Assembly: GCA_029244985.1 (NCBI GenBank) | Contig: JAQWQD010000041.1 | Coordinates: 62,001-126,000 of the forward strand | Direction: 5' to 3' | DNA from: Gammaproteobacteria bacterium | GTDB taxonomy: Bacteria; Pseudomonadota; Gammaproteobacteria; Pseudomonadales; Pseudohongiellaceae | Length of the DNA: 64,000 bases | In this document: piece after piece, positions 54,587 through 62,886 of the stretch | Position numbering within the stretch: position 1 is the stretch's first letter | How the letters are laid out: the number at the start of each line of letters is the position of its first letter | Notes under the pieces: model-generated | Database searches by the model: none | What the model was told of the DNA's origin: nothing | Seen by the model: only the letters and a program-made list of their open reading frames with translations | Program-made: the position numbers and the translations under genes

Positions 54587-56710
54587 CTAAAATGTTGCTT
54601 GTAAACTGAGCACATAATCTGGATCAATCGTCCAATCCTGAACATCTATGCGCTTTATGACGCCATCAACAATATTTCCATCATAAAATGTTTTATCAAA
54701 AACGCGACCATCATCGTTCAGGAAATGTGCCCCAGCGAAACGAACTTTTACGTTAGACGTAAAATTGTACTCGACGAATGCAGAACCGAGATGGATGTCA
54801 AAGTTAGTCGACTCGAAAAGAGAAACGTCTTGGCGCATGCGATGACTGCGCCGATGAGCATTAAAACCATAAGCAAAGTCAGTACCCTCAACATCATGAC
54901 GAAAGCTTATTTGAAAATAATCTGGCGTTGAATAACGTATTCTCCGCTTTTCATGCGTAAAAGGATCTTTTGTTTCAGAATCTTCGAATGTGTAGGAGAA
55001 AGTTAGCACTGCTGATGGGAGGCCCACAAAACCAAAGCGCGTGTTGAAATTAACCGCGAAACTCTTGCGCCAAGCGTCTCCGATATTTCCCACGCCTGCA
55101 TCATCGACTCCGATTAACACCCTATCAATATGATCAGAAATATCTTCATAGGAAGCTTTGAATTCAACAGAACCTCCATCATTAGCAAAACGTCTTTCAT
55201 AACTCACGGAATATCCGTAAATGGATTCAGGTTCTAAATTTGGATTTCCAAAATTAATTAACTCATCATCAATATTGCGGCTAGCAACAAATTCATTAAG
55301 ATTCAACTGACTTACAGTTCGTTCGACCAAGAATCTAAATTGATCAGACCCCGATATGTCATAACGCAGCTCAACTCGTGGTTTCAAATACCGGAAACTA
55401 CGATCATTAGTTTGACCTTCACGATCTTGAAATATTTTTGAATATTCTTCGGTTAAAGCGGATTGTAGATTGATCTTCTCTGTTAAAAGCAAGCTGTGGG
55501 TGACAAATAGCTCAAACCGGTCTTCTTCCACGATTGCGTTTGCAAGTGGGGCATTATTAAAAGCAAACCTTCTATCTAGCGTATTAAATGCGACTTCTCC
55601 ACCGTACTCTAACGTATGACTGCCAACAACGGTGGTCATTGCGGAGCGAACGATTGTTTCGCCTTCCTCATATTTAGCAATACTTGAAAATAGTCGGGAG
55701 ATAATGTCATCCGCGATCGTATCCTGAATAATGCCATCATCATTGTCTCTGCGATTCACAACAAATAACGTTTTAAGACGGCCAAGACTACCCACACCAA
55801 ATTCTAAGTCACCTCCAATTTCAAATTCTTCATTAAAATTATTGATATCACCAACTTCAATAGCATTCGGTATGAACGCCCCAGCGGCACCAATAAGAAA
55901 CTGTTCTTCATACCTGTCATACACTTGTTCATTGTCAGAAATGAGGCCATTCAGTTGCAATATTGCACCGCTCTGAAACTCATAACCAAGATTCCCAGTC
56001 GCTATATGATTGCGGCGAGTTTGGGCATTAAATAGGTGACGAAATTCGCGATGCATACGATCTGGGTCTAGCACCTCTTCATCAACCAGATTCAATCGAG
56101 GACGGGCCTCATATTGATAACTTACGCCAAACTCGAGCGGCCCACGGTTGGCATTGTAAGAAGCAAGCACCGAAGGTTCTGTCTTCATACCATCAATGTC
56201 AGTGGCGCCTACTTCTAAGAAACTAGAAGCAGAACCTTCCGATCCCTCTCGCAAAATTACGTTATAAATTATGCCTTCATTACGAATATCTAAACCTTCA
56301 GCATTGCCGCGGATCAGCTCTATTCTCGCAACTTGCACCGCCTGAATTCGCGCTAATGCATTGGACATATTGTTAATCTTGCCAGACATGCGACGGCCAT
56401 TGATCAACACTTGTGCATCGGTAGCACCAAATCCTCGGTTACCACTTCCACCTGGCCCACCCCTCCGGCGCAGTATCGTTTCACCACCAGGTATATTGCG
56501 GATCATATCTGTCAAGGTTACAGGGTTGTATTGGGCAAAATAGCTGGCTTCGTAAATTACGGTGGAATTGTCCTGTTCTTGCGCGGCCAACGATCTTACT
56601 GCCGAAATCAACAAGAGGATGACCAGCACTTCAGTGCTGAGCCGGGCCGAGACATAGAAATTGGAAAGTGAAACCATATTTTTTTTAAAGCCAGATATTC
56701 GCGAGTACAT
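54587..56710 (-). CDS. TonB-dependent outer-membrane receptor
   Basis: The protein has 707 residues with a signal peptide (cleavage near L-A-A-Q-E), a plug domain with T-L-T-D-M-I-R-N-I-P-G and a glycine-rich loop R-R-R-G-G-P-G-G-S-G-N-R-G-F-G. V-L-I-N-G-R-R and V-A-R-I-E-L-I-R-G-N-A-E-G-L-D follow. The barrel ends Y-V-L-S-L-Q-A-T-F. It lacks a long N-terminal signalling extension. The plug resembles a branch of receptors annotated for oligosaccharides or unknown ligands. The start may be ATG 56710 or ATG 56677; neither has a strong ribosome binding site. It is divergent from the FMN hydroxyacid oxidase gene, hinting at a related substrate. Confidence 0.88.
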   Translation of the reverse strand: MYSRISGFKKNMVSLSNFYVSARLSTEVLVILLLISAVRSLAAQEQDNSTVIYEASYFAQYNPVTLTDMIRNIPGGETILRRRGGPGGSGNRGFGATDAQVLINGRRMSGKINNMSNALARIQAVQVARIELIRGNAEGLDIRNEGIIYNVILREGSEGSASSFLEVGATDIDGMKTEPSVLASYNANRGPLEFGVSYQYEARPRLNLVDEEVLDPDRMHREFRHLFNAQTRRNHIATGNLGYEFQSGAILQLNGLISDNEQVYDRYEEQFLIGAAGAFIPNAIEVGDINNFNEEFEIGGDLEFGVGSLGRLKTLFVVNRRDNDDGIIQDTIADDIISRLFSSIAKYEEGETIVRSAMTTVVGSHTLEYGGEVAFNTLDRRFAFNNAPLANAIVEEDRFELFVTHSLLLTEKINLQSALTEEYSKIFQDREGQTNDRSFRYLKPRVELRYDISGSDQFRFLVERTVSQLNLNEFVASRNIDDELINFGNPNLEPESIYGYSVSYERRFANDGGSVEFKASYEDISDHIDRVLIGVDDAGVGNIGDAWRKSFAVNFNTRFGFVGLPSAVLTFSYTFEDSETKDPFTHEKRRIRYSTPDYFQISFRHDVEGTDFAYGFNAHRRSHRMRQDVSLFESTNFDIHLGSAFVEYNFTSNVKVRFAGAHFLNDDGRVFDKTFYDGNIVDGVIKRIDVQDWTIDPDYVLSLQATF

Positions 56711-56914
56711 TGTCCATCACTAACGAATTCAAATCCTGCTTTTTTTCTGACTTAATTTAATGCCCGTAATTTAACTCATTGATTAAACTAGAGTATAGAC
56801 TCCTCGGCCTATGAAACTTTTCTGCGGCGCTCTGAATAACTTTAACATTCGCACAAAAGCAAGAGATAATCTGGGTTAGAAGTATTACCGGCTTCGACTA
56901 GACAACGGATCCCG

Positions 56915-56926
56915 ACCTAGATAGGT
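56915..56926. promoter_or_regulatory. Short palindrome in divergent region, candidate operator
   Basis: ACCTA-GA-TAGGT is a perfect 5+5 inverted repeat located about 50 bases ahead of the FMN oxidase gene and within the divergent region shared with the TonB receptor. Its size and place fit a transcription-factor site, but short palindromes also occur by chance. Confidence 0.25.
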
Positions 56927-56974
56927 TTAGTCCATCTGAGTGATCTATAAATTGCATTTAACATTGGAGAGACC

Positions 56975-58186
56975 ATGACCCAACGCCGAGAATTTCTTAA
57001 GTTTCTAGCAGCCAGCCCACTGCTTACCAGTTATGAAACTTTTGCCCAAGAAGTAGAAGAAACATTAGGCCAGCGCTTAACTGACCCCTCAGAAGTCATC
57101 AATGTTTTTGAAATGGAAGCAGTTGCGCGTGAAAAAATCCCACCAGCCCATTTTGGCTATTTGTCTACTGGTGTCGATGGCGATCTCACCTTGAGAGCCA
57201 ATCGGGCGGGATTTTCTCGCTTCCAAATTAAACCAAGACGGCTAGTTGATGTTAGCCAACCGGATTTATCTGTGAATGTATTGGGCACCCAGGCAGGTTC
57301 ACCGATTTTTATCTGCCCTGTTGGAAGTCACGGTGGTTTTAATGCGGAAGCAGAAATTGGTGTTGCCAGAGCTGCTGCAGCTAAAAATCATCACATGACG
57401 TTATCAACACAATCGTCTACCCCAATCGAAGCTGTTGCAGATGCGCGCGGCGCACCTATCTGGTTTCAACTTTACCCTACGGATCGCTGGGAAAATACTG
57501 TAGCGATGCTACAACGAGCTGAAGCGGCAGGTTGCACAGCAGTTTGTTTAACCATCGATTTACCAGCTGGCAGAAATACAGAAACTCAATCAATCCTGAT
57601 GCGCGAAGATATGCGTACCTGCTCCAATTGCCACACAGGTCAACCCAAACCAATATTTGAAGGGTTGAATATGCAAGGTGTTGGTCTAAATGACCCCTCA
57701 TTAACTTGGGATGTCATCGGAAGGATAAAAGAAGTCACTGACATGAATGTCTTTATCAAAGGTGTTGAGGTGGGAATAGATGCTTCACTCGCAGTTGAAA
57801 ATGGCGCTGACGGCATCTGGGTTTCCAATCATGGTGCTCGAGCGACGGAAACTGGCAGAGGTACTATAGAATGCTTACCAGAAATCGTGAATGCTATTAA
57901 CGGCAGAATCCCGGTTATTATCGATAGTGGTTTTCGTCGTGGCACAGACATTTATAAAGCACTAGCAATGGGAGCTTCCGCCGTAGGCATAGGGAGACCT
58001 TATATATGGGGGCTGGGTGCTTTTGGACAAGCTGGCGTAGAAAGAGTGTTGGACTTACTGAATCGTGAACTGCTTATTACCATGCAAGGCAGTGGCACGC
58101 CGACGATTACTTCGATCGGCCCTGACTACGTGCTCGATGCGGGCCACAGAGTTCCACGAGGTCGATTAGGTCGTGAATTGCTATAA
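56975..58186 (+). CDS. Tat-exported FMN-dependent alpha-hydroxy-acid oxidase/dehydrogenase with CxxCH motif
   Basis: The protein has 403 residues with a twin-arginine signal (R-R-E-F-L-K-F-L-A, cleavage near T-F-A-Q). The TIM-barrel FMN domain has F-S-R-F-Q-I-K-P-R-R-L-V-D-V, I-F-I-C-P-V-G-S-H-G, S-T-Q-S-S-T-P-I and W-F-Q-L-Y. The catalytic His/Arg are in S-N-H-G-A-R (the usual form is S-N-H-G-G-R), and D-S-G-F-R-R-G-T-D and G-I-G-R-P-Y follow. Unusually, the loop after T-I-D-L-P-A contains C216-S-N-C219-H220, a heme-c attachment motif. This suggests a periplasmic flavocytochrome that oxidises lactate, glycolate or a similar acid. GGAGAG precedes ATG. A D-2-hydroxyacid dehydrogenase gene follows. 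Confidence 0.88.
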   Translation: MTQRREFLKFLAASPLLTSYETFAQEVEETLGQRLTDPSEVINVFEMEAVAREKIPPAHFGYLSTGVDGDLTLRANRAGFSRFQIKPRRLVDVSQPDLSVNVLGTQAGSPIFICPVGSHGGFNAEAEIGVARAAAAKNHHMTLSTQSSTPIEAVADARGAPIWFQLYPTDRWENTVAMLQRAEAAGCTAVCLTIDLPAGRNTETQSILMREDMRTCSNCHTGQPKPIFEGLNMQGVGLNDPSLTWDVIGRIKEVTDMNVFIKGVEVGIDASLAVENGADGIWVSNHGARATETGRGTIECLPEIVNAINGRIPVIIDSGFRRGTDIYKALAMGASAVGIGRPYIWGLGAFGQAGVERVLDLLNRELLITMQGSGTPTITSIGPDYVLDAGHRVPRGRLGRELL

Positions 58187-58203
58187 GAAAATTGGCTTAA
58201 TCC

Positions 58204-58231
58204 GTCGAGCTAAGTCTAGGCTTCGCTCGAC
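58204..58231. other. Hairpin after FMN oxidase gene
   Basis: GTCGAGC (58204-58210) and GCTCGAC (58225-58231) form a perfect 7-pair stem with a 14-base loop, 18 bases past the oxidase stop. No T tract follows on the plus strand, so if it terminates transcription it is not a standard intrinsic terminator. It may instead protect the mRNA 3' end. Confidence 0.4.
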
Positions 58232-58323
58232 AGAAACTATGAATGTAGTCAATTCGAAAAGACAGCCTCTTGCCTTCAAAGAAAATTAGAATGGAAAACC
58301 ACAACATGATTTAATTGCCTGCT

Positions 58324-59265
58324 ATGAAACATTCCCCCATCTTCATTGCCACACATGACGCAGAAGAATATGTGAAACTAATCGAATCTGAACTCGGTTC
58401 TGAGTTAGACATCACTACCGCAACGTCGAAAAAAGGTTTAAAAGAGAGCTACCAAGGCCAACCAATTCTGCTCGCCCGACCCGACTATGCGGCAATAGTT
58501 TTAGAGTGTTCTCCTCCAATCAAATGGATTCAATCTACCTGGGCTGGCGTTACACCCCTAATCAAGAGCCCTTACAAGAACTATCAGCTTGCTGGCGTTA
58601 AGGGCGTATTCGGCGAGCCAATGGCTGAATTTGTAATCGGCCATGTGCTTGCCCATGAGCTAAAAATCGGATGGCGCAAAGAAATCCAAACAGATAGGCA
58701 ATGGAATATGACATCAAACGGCCAACTTAGGGGTAAGACTATGGGTATCATGGGGACTGGCTCCATTGGCGAAGCCGTTGCCGATACTGCTAGGAAATTA
58801 AATATTAAGGTTATTGGGTTCAACAGCAGCGGTGAGAACACAGGAAAGTTTCAGTCGATGTATAGCACTAGTTCCTTAGAGAATTTCTTACGAGCTTGTG
58901 ATTATGTAGTTGGAATTCTTCCCGATGTGCCGGCAACAACAAATCTTCTTGATGAAACGACTCTAAGCTACTTAAAGGAAACAGCGCTGCTAATTAATGT
59001 AGGGCGCGGTAATCTGATAGACGAAGAGGCATTATGCGCAGCGTTGAATGAAGAAAAGTTTGCGGCGGCAGTAATAGATGTATTCAAGAAAGAGCCTCTA
59101 GCTGAATCAAGCCCACTTTGGACTGCGTTGAATCTAAGCGTGACCTGCCACACGGCCGCTGTGAGTCTGCCTGCAAGCATTGCTGGTTTATTTATTCAAA
59201 ACTATCAACGCTACTTAGCCGGCGATCCATTACTTAACTTAGTGGATTTCGAGAAAGGCTACTAG
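58324..59265 (+). CDS. D-2-hydroxyacid dehydrogenase (NAD(P)-dependent)
   Basis: This cytoplasmic protein of about 313 residues has a Rossmann motif (G-I-M-G-T-G-S-I-G) in the middle. The catalytic residues are Arg in N-V-G-R-G-N-L-I-D-E, Glu in F-K-K-E-P-L and His in T-C-H-T-A-A. It resembles glyoxylate/hydroxypyruvate reductase-type enzymes and would reduce 2-oxo acids to D-2-hydroxy acids or the reverse. ATG 58324 is preferred over TTG 58315. Following the exported hydroxyacid oxidase, it points to 2-hydroxyacid metabolism in this region. Confidence 0.9.
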   Translation: MKHSPIFIATHDAEEYVKLIESELGSELDITTATSKKGLKESYQGQPILLARPDYAAIVLECSPPIKWIQSTWAGVTPLIKSPYKNYQLAGVKGVFGEPMAEFVIGHVLAHELKIGWRKEIQTDRQWNMTSNGQLRGKTMGIMGTGSIGEAVADTARKLNIKVIGFNSSGENTGKFQSMYSTSSLENFLRACDYVVGILPDVPATTNLLDETTLSYLKETALLINVGRGNLIDEEALCAALNEEKFAAAVIDVFKKEPLAESSPLWTALNLSVTCHTAAVSLPASIAGLFIQNYQRYLAGDPLLNLVDFEKGY

Positions 59266-59269
59266 GCTG

Positions 59270-59407
59270 TTAGTTAGGTATGCTGGATAACACTGCCATT
59301 GGTTCTTGTGATAAACGCACATCACTTTCCTCTAGAGTCAGATAGTATTGAGTGCAATCAATACCAGGTCTAAATACCTGTTCTCCGTCGGCAAGCACTC
59401 TAACCAT
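59270..59407 (-). CDS. 45-residue small protein with strong ribosome binding site
   Basis: AGGAG lies 6-7 bases ahead of ATG 59407, and the frame closes with TAA at 59272-59270. The peptide has no membrane segment. Its composition looks coding: V-R-V-L-A-D-G-E-Q-V-F-R at the start, P-G-I-D-C-T-Q-Y-Y-L-T-L-E-E in the middle and a short hydrophilic end. It sits 41 bases behind the Rid-like gene on the same strand and stops 4 bases from the convergent D-2-hydroxyacid dehydrogenase stop. I do not recognise a family. Confidence 0.45.
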   Translation of the reverse strand: MVRVLADGEQVFRPGIDCTQYYLTLEESDVRLSQEPMAVLSSIPN

Positions 59408-59448
59408 TCCAGGCTCCTATTAATCAATAATTTAGAGTCGATCGAGAC

Positions 59449-59928
59449 TTATTCTTCGATAACGGCTATTGCTTCCACTTCAACTTGCAACGCTGGGAAA
59501 ACTAGGCCAGAAACACCTATTACAGTTGACGCAGGTGGTGACATCCCAGAAGGAAAATGTCGTTTACGGCCCTGGCTATAAGAAGCAACTTTCTCTCCAT
59601 CGATGTCAACGATATAGCCAGTAAGCTTGACCACATCGGCAAAGCTTGCTCCAGCAGCATTCAGTTGAACTGCCATGTTGGCAAATACGATATCTACCTG
59701 CTCAGAAAATAAATTAGGTACCTCGCCGTTCCTGATTCCCACTTGACCAGAAATGTAGACAGTGGTGATGCCATCACTGGTTACAGTCGCAACTTGAGAA
59801 AATCCTTGAGTTGAGTTTAAAAACTCAGTTTCTAGTTGTGCTGCTACATTGCAATTTACAAATAGAATGGAGAGCAAAGCCCCCAGTAAAATCATCAAAA
59901 GTTTTCTAATGTGCACCTGTTTAATCAT
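59449..59928 (-). CDS. Exported RidA/YjgF-like protein
   Basis: The protein has 159 residues with a signal peptide (hydrophobic about residues 10-27; a Cys near residue 26 may allow lipidation) followed by a Rid-type chorismate-mutase-like domain. Segments are V-Y-I-S-G-Q-V-G, A-N-M-A-V-Q-L-N-A-A-G-A, V-V-K-L-T-G-Y-I-V-D-I and V-E-V-E-A-I-A-V-I. RidA deaminases need an Arg in P-A-R-S; here it reads P-P-A-S-T-V, so the Arg seems absent. It is unlikely to be a normal enamine/imine deaminase. Rid proteins are usually cytoplasmic, so export is notable. Confidence 0.82.
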   Translation of the reverse strand: MIKQVHIRKLLMILLGALLSILFVNCNVAAQLETEFLNSTQGFSQVATVTSDGITTVYISGQVGIRNGEVPNLFSEQVDIVFANMAVQLNAAGASFADVVKLTGYIVDIDGEKVASYSQGRKRHFPSGMSPPASTVIGVSGLVFPALQVEVEAIAVIEE

Positions 59929-59957
59929 CAGTTATATTCACTTGAATAAAAGATAGG

Positions 59958-59996
59958 AAAATAAAAAAGGACAGAGAGAAAAATCTCTCCGTCCTT
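59958..59996 (-). terminator. Intrinsic terminator after the cupin gene
   Basis: On the minus strand AAGGACGGAGAG pairs with CTCTCTGTCCTT (twelve pairs, one G-U) around a 6-base loop and is followed by a T tract (TTTTTATTTT). It lies about 30 bases past the cupin stop and ahead of the Rid-like gene, so the latter probably has its own promoter or depends on read-through. Confidence 0.88.
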
Positions 59997-60024
59997 GGAA
60001 GGAATTGAATCTACTTGGTAGAAA

Positions 60025-60600
60025 TTATTCTGTATAAGGATTCACATAGCCTATTGGTAGTACTTTTTCAGGATCTGGCCGGATACTAATCATTTCCACT
60101 CTAGCATCGACGGAGTGCCAACCATGAAAAACTCCAGCGGGAACCACTACAATATCTCCAGCTCTGACTTCTCTTACTTGCCCATCTCCCCTCGCGACTG
60201 AAGTGGAAAAACTTTCGCCCACTAATACTTCAACAATGTCGGTATTAGCAGGAATATTGTTGCGCCCAAGCAAGGTGCCACCAGTAACTAGAACCCCTGA
60301 ACCTTTAGTTATGTAGTAAACCTCAGAGACATGATTGTGAACAATTCCACTGACCGGCTCATTAGTTACTTCGATTTTGTCACGAAACAATACGCCCACT
60401 GCGACATTTGAATTCCCAATATCAACTATCTTAACCTGACGATCTACGCGACCTTCCGGTGCATGCATGACGTTCTGCCACTCCGAATACACAATATCAG
60501 TTGCTTCGGTGATGGTTCCTTCGTGGGATGCCGCAGTGAATACTATTAAGCCAGTTACGATAACACCCAGACTTGCGAAGAAATTTTTCAAATAGAACAT
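60025..60600 (-). CDS. Exported cupin-domain protein
   Basis: The protein has 191 residues with an N-terminal signal peptide (about residues 8-25) and one cupin barrel. Motif 1 is around V-H-N-H-V-S-E-V-Y-Y-I-T-K-G-S-G (His/His/Glu metal ligands). Motif 2 is R-A-G-D-I-V-V-V-P-A-G-V-F-H-G-W (final His). The metal site looks complete, so it may be an enzyme (isomerase or dioxygenase-like) or a binding protein in the periplasm. GAGGA precedes ATG 60600. It is followed by an intrinsic terminator and lies downstream of the two GxPDLxGxW family genes on the same strand. Confidence 0.85.
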   Translation of the reverse strand: MFYLKNFFASLGVIVTGLIVFTAASHEGTITEATDIVYSEWQNVMHAPEGRVDRQVKIVDIGNSNVAVGVLFRDKIEVTNEPVSGIVHNHVSEVYYITKGSGVLVTGGTLLGRNNIPANTDIVEVLVGESFSTSVARGDGQVREVRAGDIVVVPAGVFHGWHSVDARVEMISIRPDPEKVLPIGYVNPYTE

Positions 60601-60657
60601 AAATTATTCCTCATTTTTTCTTGGCTCTTTATTCTTTTTTTTATTTTCGCTATCTAA

Positions 60658-61605
60658 TTATGTTTTTGTCGAAGCCTGAGCTTCTTGATATCGCGCACCC
60701 CGCAGCGCCCCCTCCATACTGTAGTTGCCTTCATGGCAGGCGTACTCATAAATGTGACCTGAGTCATCGAGAGTGAATGAAAACTCGCCGCGAAATGGTT
60801 CGGTATAATAGACAGGATCATTAACTGTGTATTCGTAAAATAACTCTGTCTCTGAAACACGGGTAAATCGTTCAGTCACCCGGGCTTCGGCGCTGATAAG
60901 CATTGGTCGGCCCATGGATGCTCGCTCTGGGATGGTGTCGCTGTAATGGGTAGTTTCTACGACTAGCGAATCTCCTTCCCATTTCCCGACAGAATGACCT
61001 TCGAATGTGCGAATAGCATCCGGTCGCTGTGCACCGTCCATGTGAATAACCCGCAGCGGCGAATTCTCTTCACTGACAATTGCGATCTTTTCTGGAGTTT
61101 GGACAAAACCATGAAACAATTGATAGGAAAACGCACGCATGGGCGGCGACCCCCAAGCTTCAATGCAGCGCTCCACGCCAGGGCGATCTTCAGGGCCATC
61201 AAATCCCATATTGCCTTTAAAATATTCAAACGATGAGTTTTTAATACCGTGTTCGTTATAAGGTAATATTCCATCTTCTGGATACACGATAACGGAGCTG
61301 CGATACTCTCCTTTCACAATCGCGAGTGTCTGAGGCCCAAACAGATCGATATCCGGATCCGTATTTCCTGACAATCCACCCTCATAAATTGCCTCTGCGA
61401 GTCCTGCAGCCATGTCCGGAGGTAAAACAAGTGGCATTCCGGGTGGGCGCTCTAACATAGTGTTCCATCGAGTACTCCATATGCCTTGAAGATCCGGTTG
61501 GCCATGTTCATTTTTCGACACCTGATAGGGCTCAGCGGTTTGTGCTACCGTCAGAATACTAAAAAGACAAAAAGCAAAGACCACCATCGACTTGTATACG
61601 GCCAT
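60658..61605 (-). CDS. Exported protein of the G-x-P-D-L-x-G-x-W family
   Basis: ATG 61605 is chosen because AAGGAG lies 7 bases upstream; the frame is open to 61662 but no signal peptide starts there. The protein of about 315 residues has a signal peptide (cleavage near T-V-A-Q) and the family motifs: G-Q-P-D-L-Q-G-I-W, W-E-G-D-S-L-V-V-E-T-T, Y-E-Y-T-V-N-D-P and Y-E-Y-A-C-H-E-G-N-Y-S. It lies 10 bases behind its paralogue, so the two are one transcript and probably work together. Confidence 0.82.
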   Translation of the reverse strand: MAVYKSMVVFAFCLFSILTVAQTAEPYQVSKNEHGQPDLQGIWSTRWNTMLERPPGMPLVLPPDMAAGLAEAIYEGGLSGNTDPDIDLFGPQTLAIVKGEYRSSVIVYPEDGILPYNEHGIKNSSFEYFKGNMGFDGPEDRPGVERCIEAWGSPPMRAFSYQLFHGFVQTPEKIAIVSEENSPLRVIHMDGAQRPDAIRTFEGHSVGKWEGDSLVVETTHYSDTIPERASMGRPMLISAEARVTERFTRVSETELFYEYTVNDPVYYTEPFRGEFSFTLDDSGHIYEYACHEGNYSMEGALRGARYQEAQASTKT

Positions 61606-61615
61606 TCCTAACTCC

Positions 61616-62647
61616 TTAGTTACTAGCTTCCGATTCTGTCCGCTCTTCGTAGCGCGCTCCACGCATAGTGTTAATCATTCCATAGTTCCCTTCATGACAA
61701 GCGTACTCGTAGATCTGACCAGCAACTTTACTCATAGGTACGATGGCAGTAATTTTATCGGTATAAGTGGAAGGATCATCTATAGTAAATTCATAGTCCA
61801 CCTGGTCGTAAGATACACGGGTAAATTTTTCCTTAAGTACCATATCAAAGTTTGTACCTCTGCTTTGAAAAGAGGTCTGCATGCCATTAAAGTTATTGGT
61901 TTCCACCACTAAAGTATCACCCTCCCAATAGCCCCGGGAGTCACCAGCCCATAGTCTAATGTCATCACTTAATTCCGGCTTTTCAACGAGAGGCACGATG
62001 CGTGCATCGTGAATCATTTCTGTAATGATGACGAAAGAATCTTTGCTTTGAATTATTTGCATGTTGTTATTATAGAGACTAGGCAGAAATGGCGGTCCTG
62101 CGTTAAATCCCACCAAACAACGTTCTGAAAGGCCTCGGTCTTCGGGTCCATTTTTAGCAATGCCCCCAACGATAAAGCGCACAGGTCTTTCACCACTAAC
62201 ATCCGGCCCTAAGCCACCCGCGATCACTGGATTGCCTTCTACTACTTCTGGTACACGACCGTTTTCTGGGTAAACGATGTGGGAAGTTCTAACATTATCT
62301 CCTCTATTCCCCATTTCTATCCAGAATGTGTTGTATCCCCGGGGCGTTTGACCGGCGGGCGGAGGTTCCGGATTCAAAATGAGTTCTGCTTCTTGAGCGT
62401 CGGCTCTAGCGGCCATTCTGGCTTGGCGCTCGATCTGCTCTTGCACTTGTTCTGCTGTCAGGAATTCCTGAGTGCCATAACGTTCTGACCTTTGCATTGG
62501 TGTACTTGAACTAAAATTCCAGACACCCTGAAGATCGGGCTGCCCATGTTCAGTGCGAGGAATTTCGTAGGCTCCAGCCGATTGGGCTGCTGCTGTCCCG
62601 CTGAATAAAGCGAGTAGGGAAACAATAAAGACTGGTCTGAGTTTCAT
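61616..62647 (-). CDS. Exported protein of the G-x-P-D-L-x-G-x-W family
   Basis: ATG 62647 is chosen (CGGAGG 9 bases upstream) over an in-frame TTG at 62656. The protein of about 343 residues has a signal peptide (cleavage near T-A-A-A-Q) and the motifs G-Q-P-D-L-Q-G-V-W, Y-N-N-N-M-Q-I-I-Q, H-D-A-R-I-V-P, G-D-S-R-G-Y-W-E-G-D-T-L-V-V, Y-E-F-T-I-D-D-P and Y-E-Y-A-C-H-E-G-N-Y-G. It is closer to the protein at 23873-24847 than to its neighbour in the central Y-N-N-N block. First gene of a tandem pair, divergent from the PQQ sugar dehydrogenase. Confidence 0.82.
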   Translation of the reverse strand: MKLRPVFIVSLLALFSGTAAAQSAGAYEIPRTEHGQPDLQGVWNFSSSTPMQRSERYGTQEFLTAEQVQEQIERQARMAARADAQEAELILNPEPPPAGQTPRGYNTFWIEMGNRGDNVRTSHIVYPENGRVPEVVEGNPVIAGGLGPDVSGERPVRFIVGGIAKNGPEDRGLSERCLVGFNAGPPFLPSLYNNNMQIIQSKDSFVIITEMIHDARIVPLVEKPELSDDIRLWAGDSRGYWEGDTLVVETNNFNGMQTSFQSRGTNFDMVLKEKFTRVSYDQVDYEFTIDDPSTYTDKITAIVPMSKVAGQIYEYACHEGNYGMINTMRGARYEERTESEASN

Positions 62648-62886
62648 TGATGGCAACCTCCGCAGGTTAAGGCTTGATAGTTAGCATAAATGCGATGGAT
62701 CAAAGTATACATTAGATTTTCCGCCACTTTACGGGAAATTACAGGGTACAATGACTACCATTCTAGATTCTTTTTGTTGCTTTCACGGCTTTGCCTTGTT
62801 CGCGAGAATTAAGAAGGTAGAAGAAATTGATTTGGCAGCTTTCGCCTTTTATGCGAACCTGCGTTGACAACAAGGAGGAGACAACA

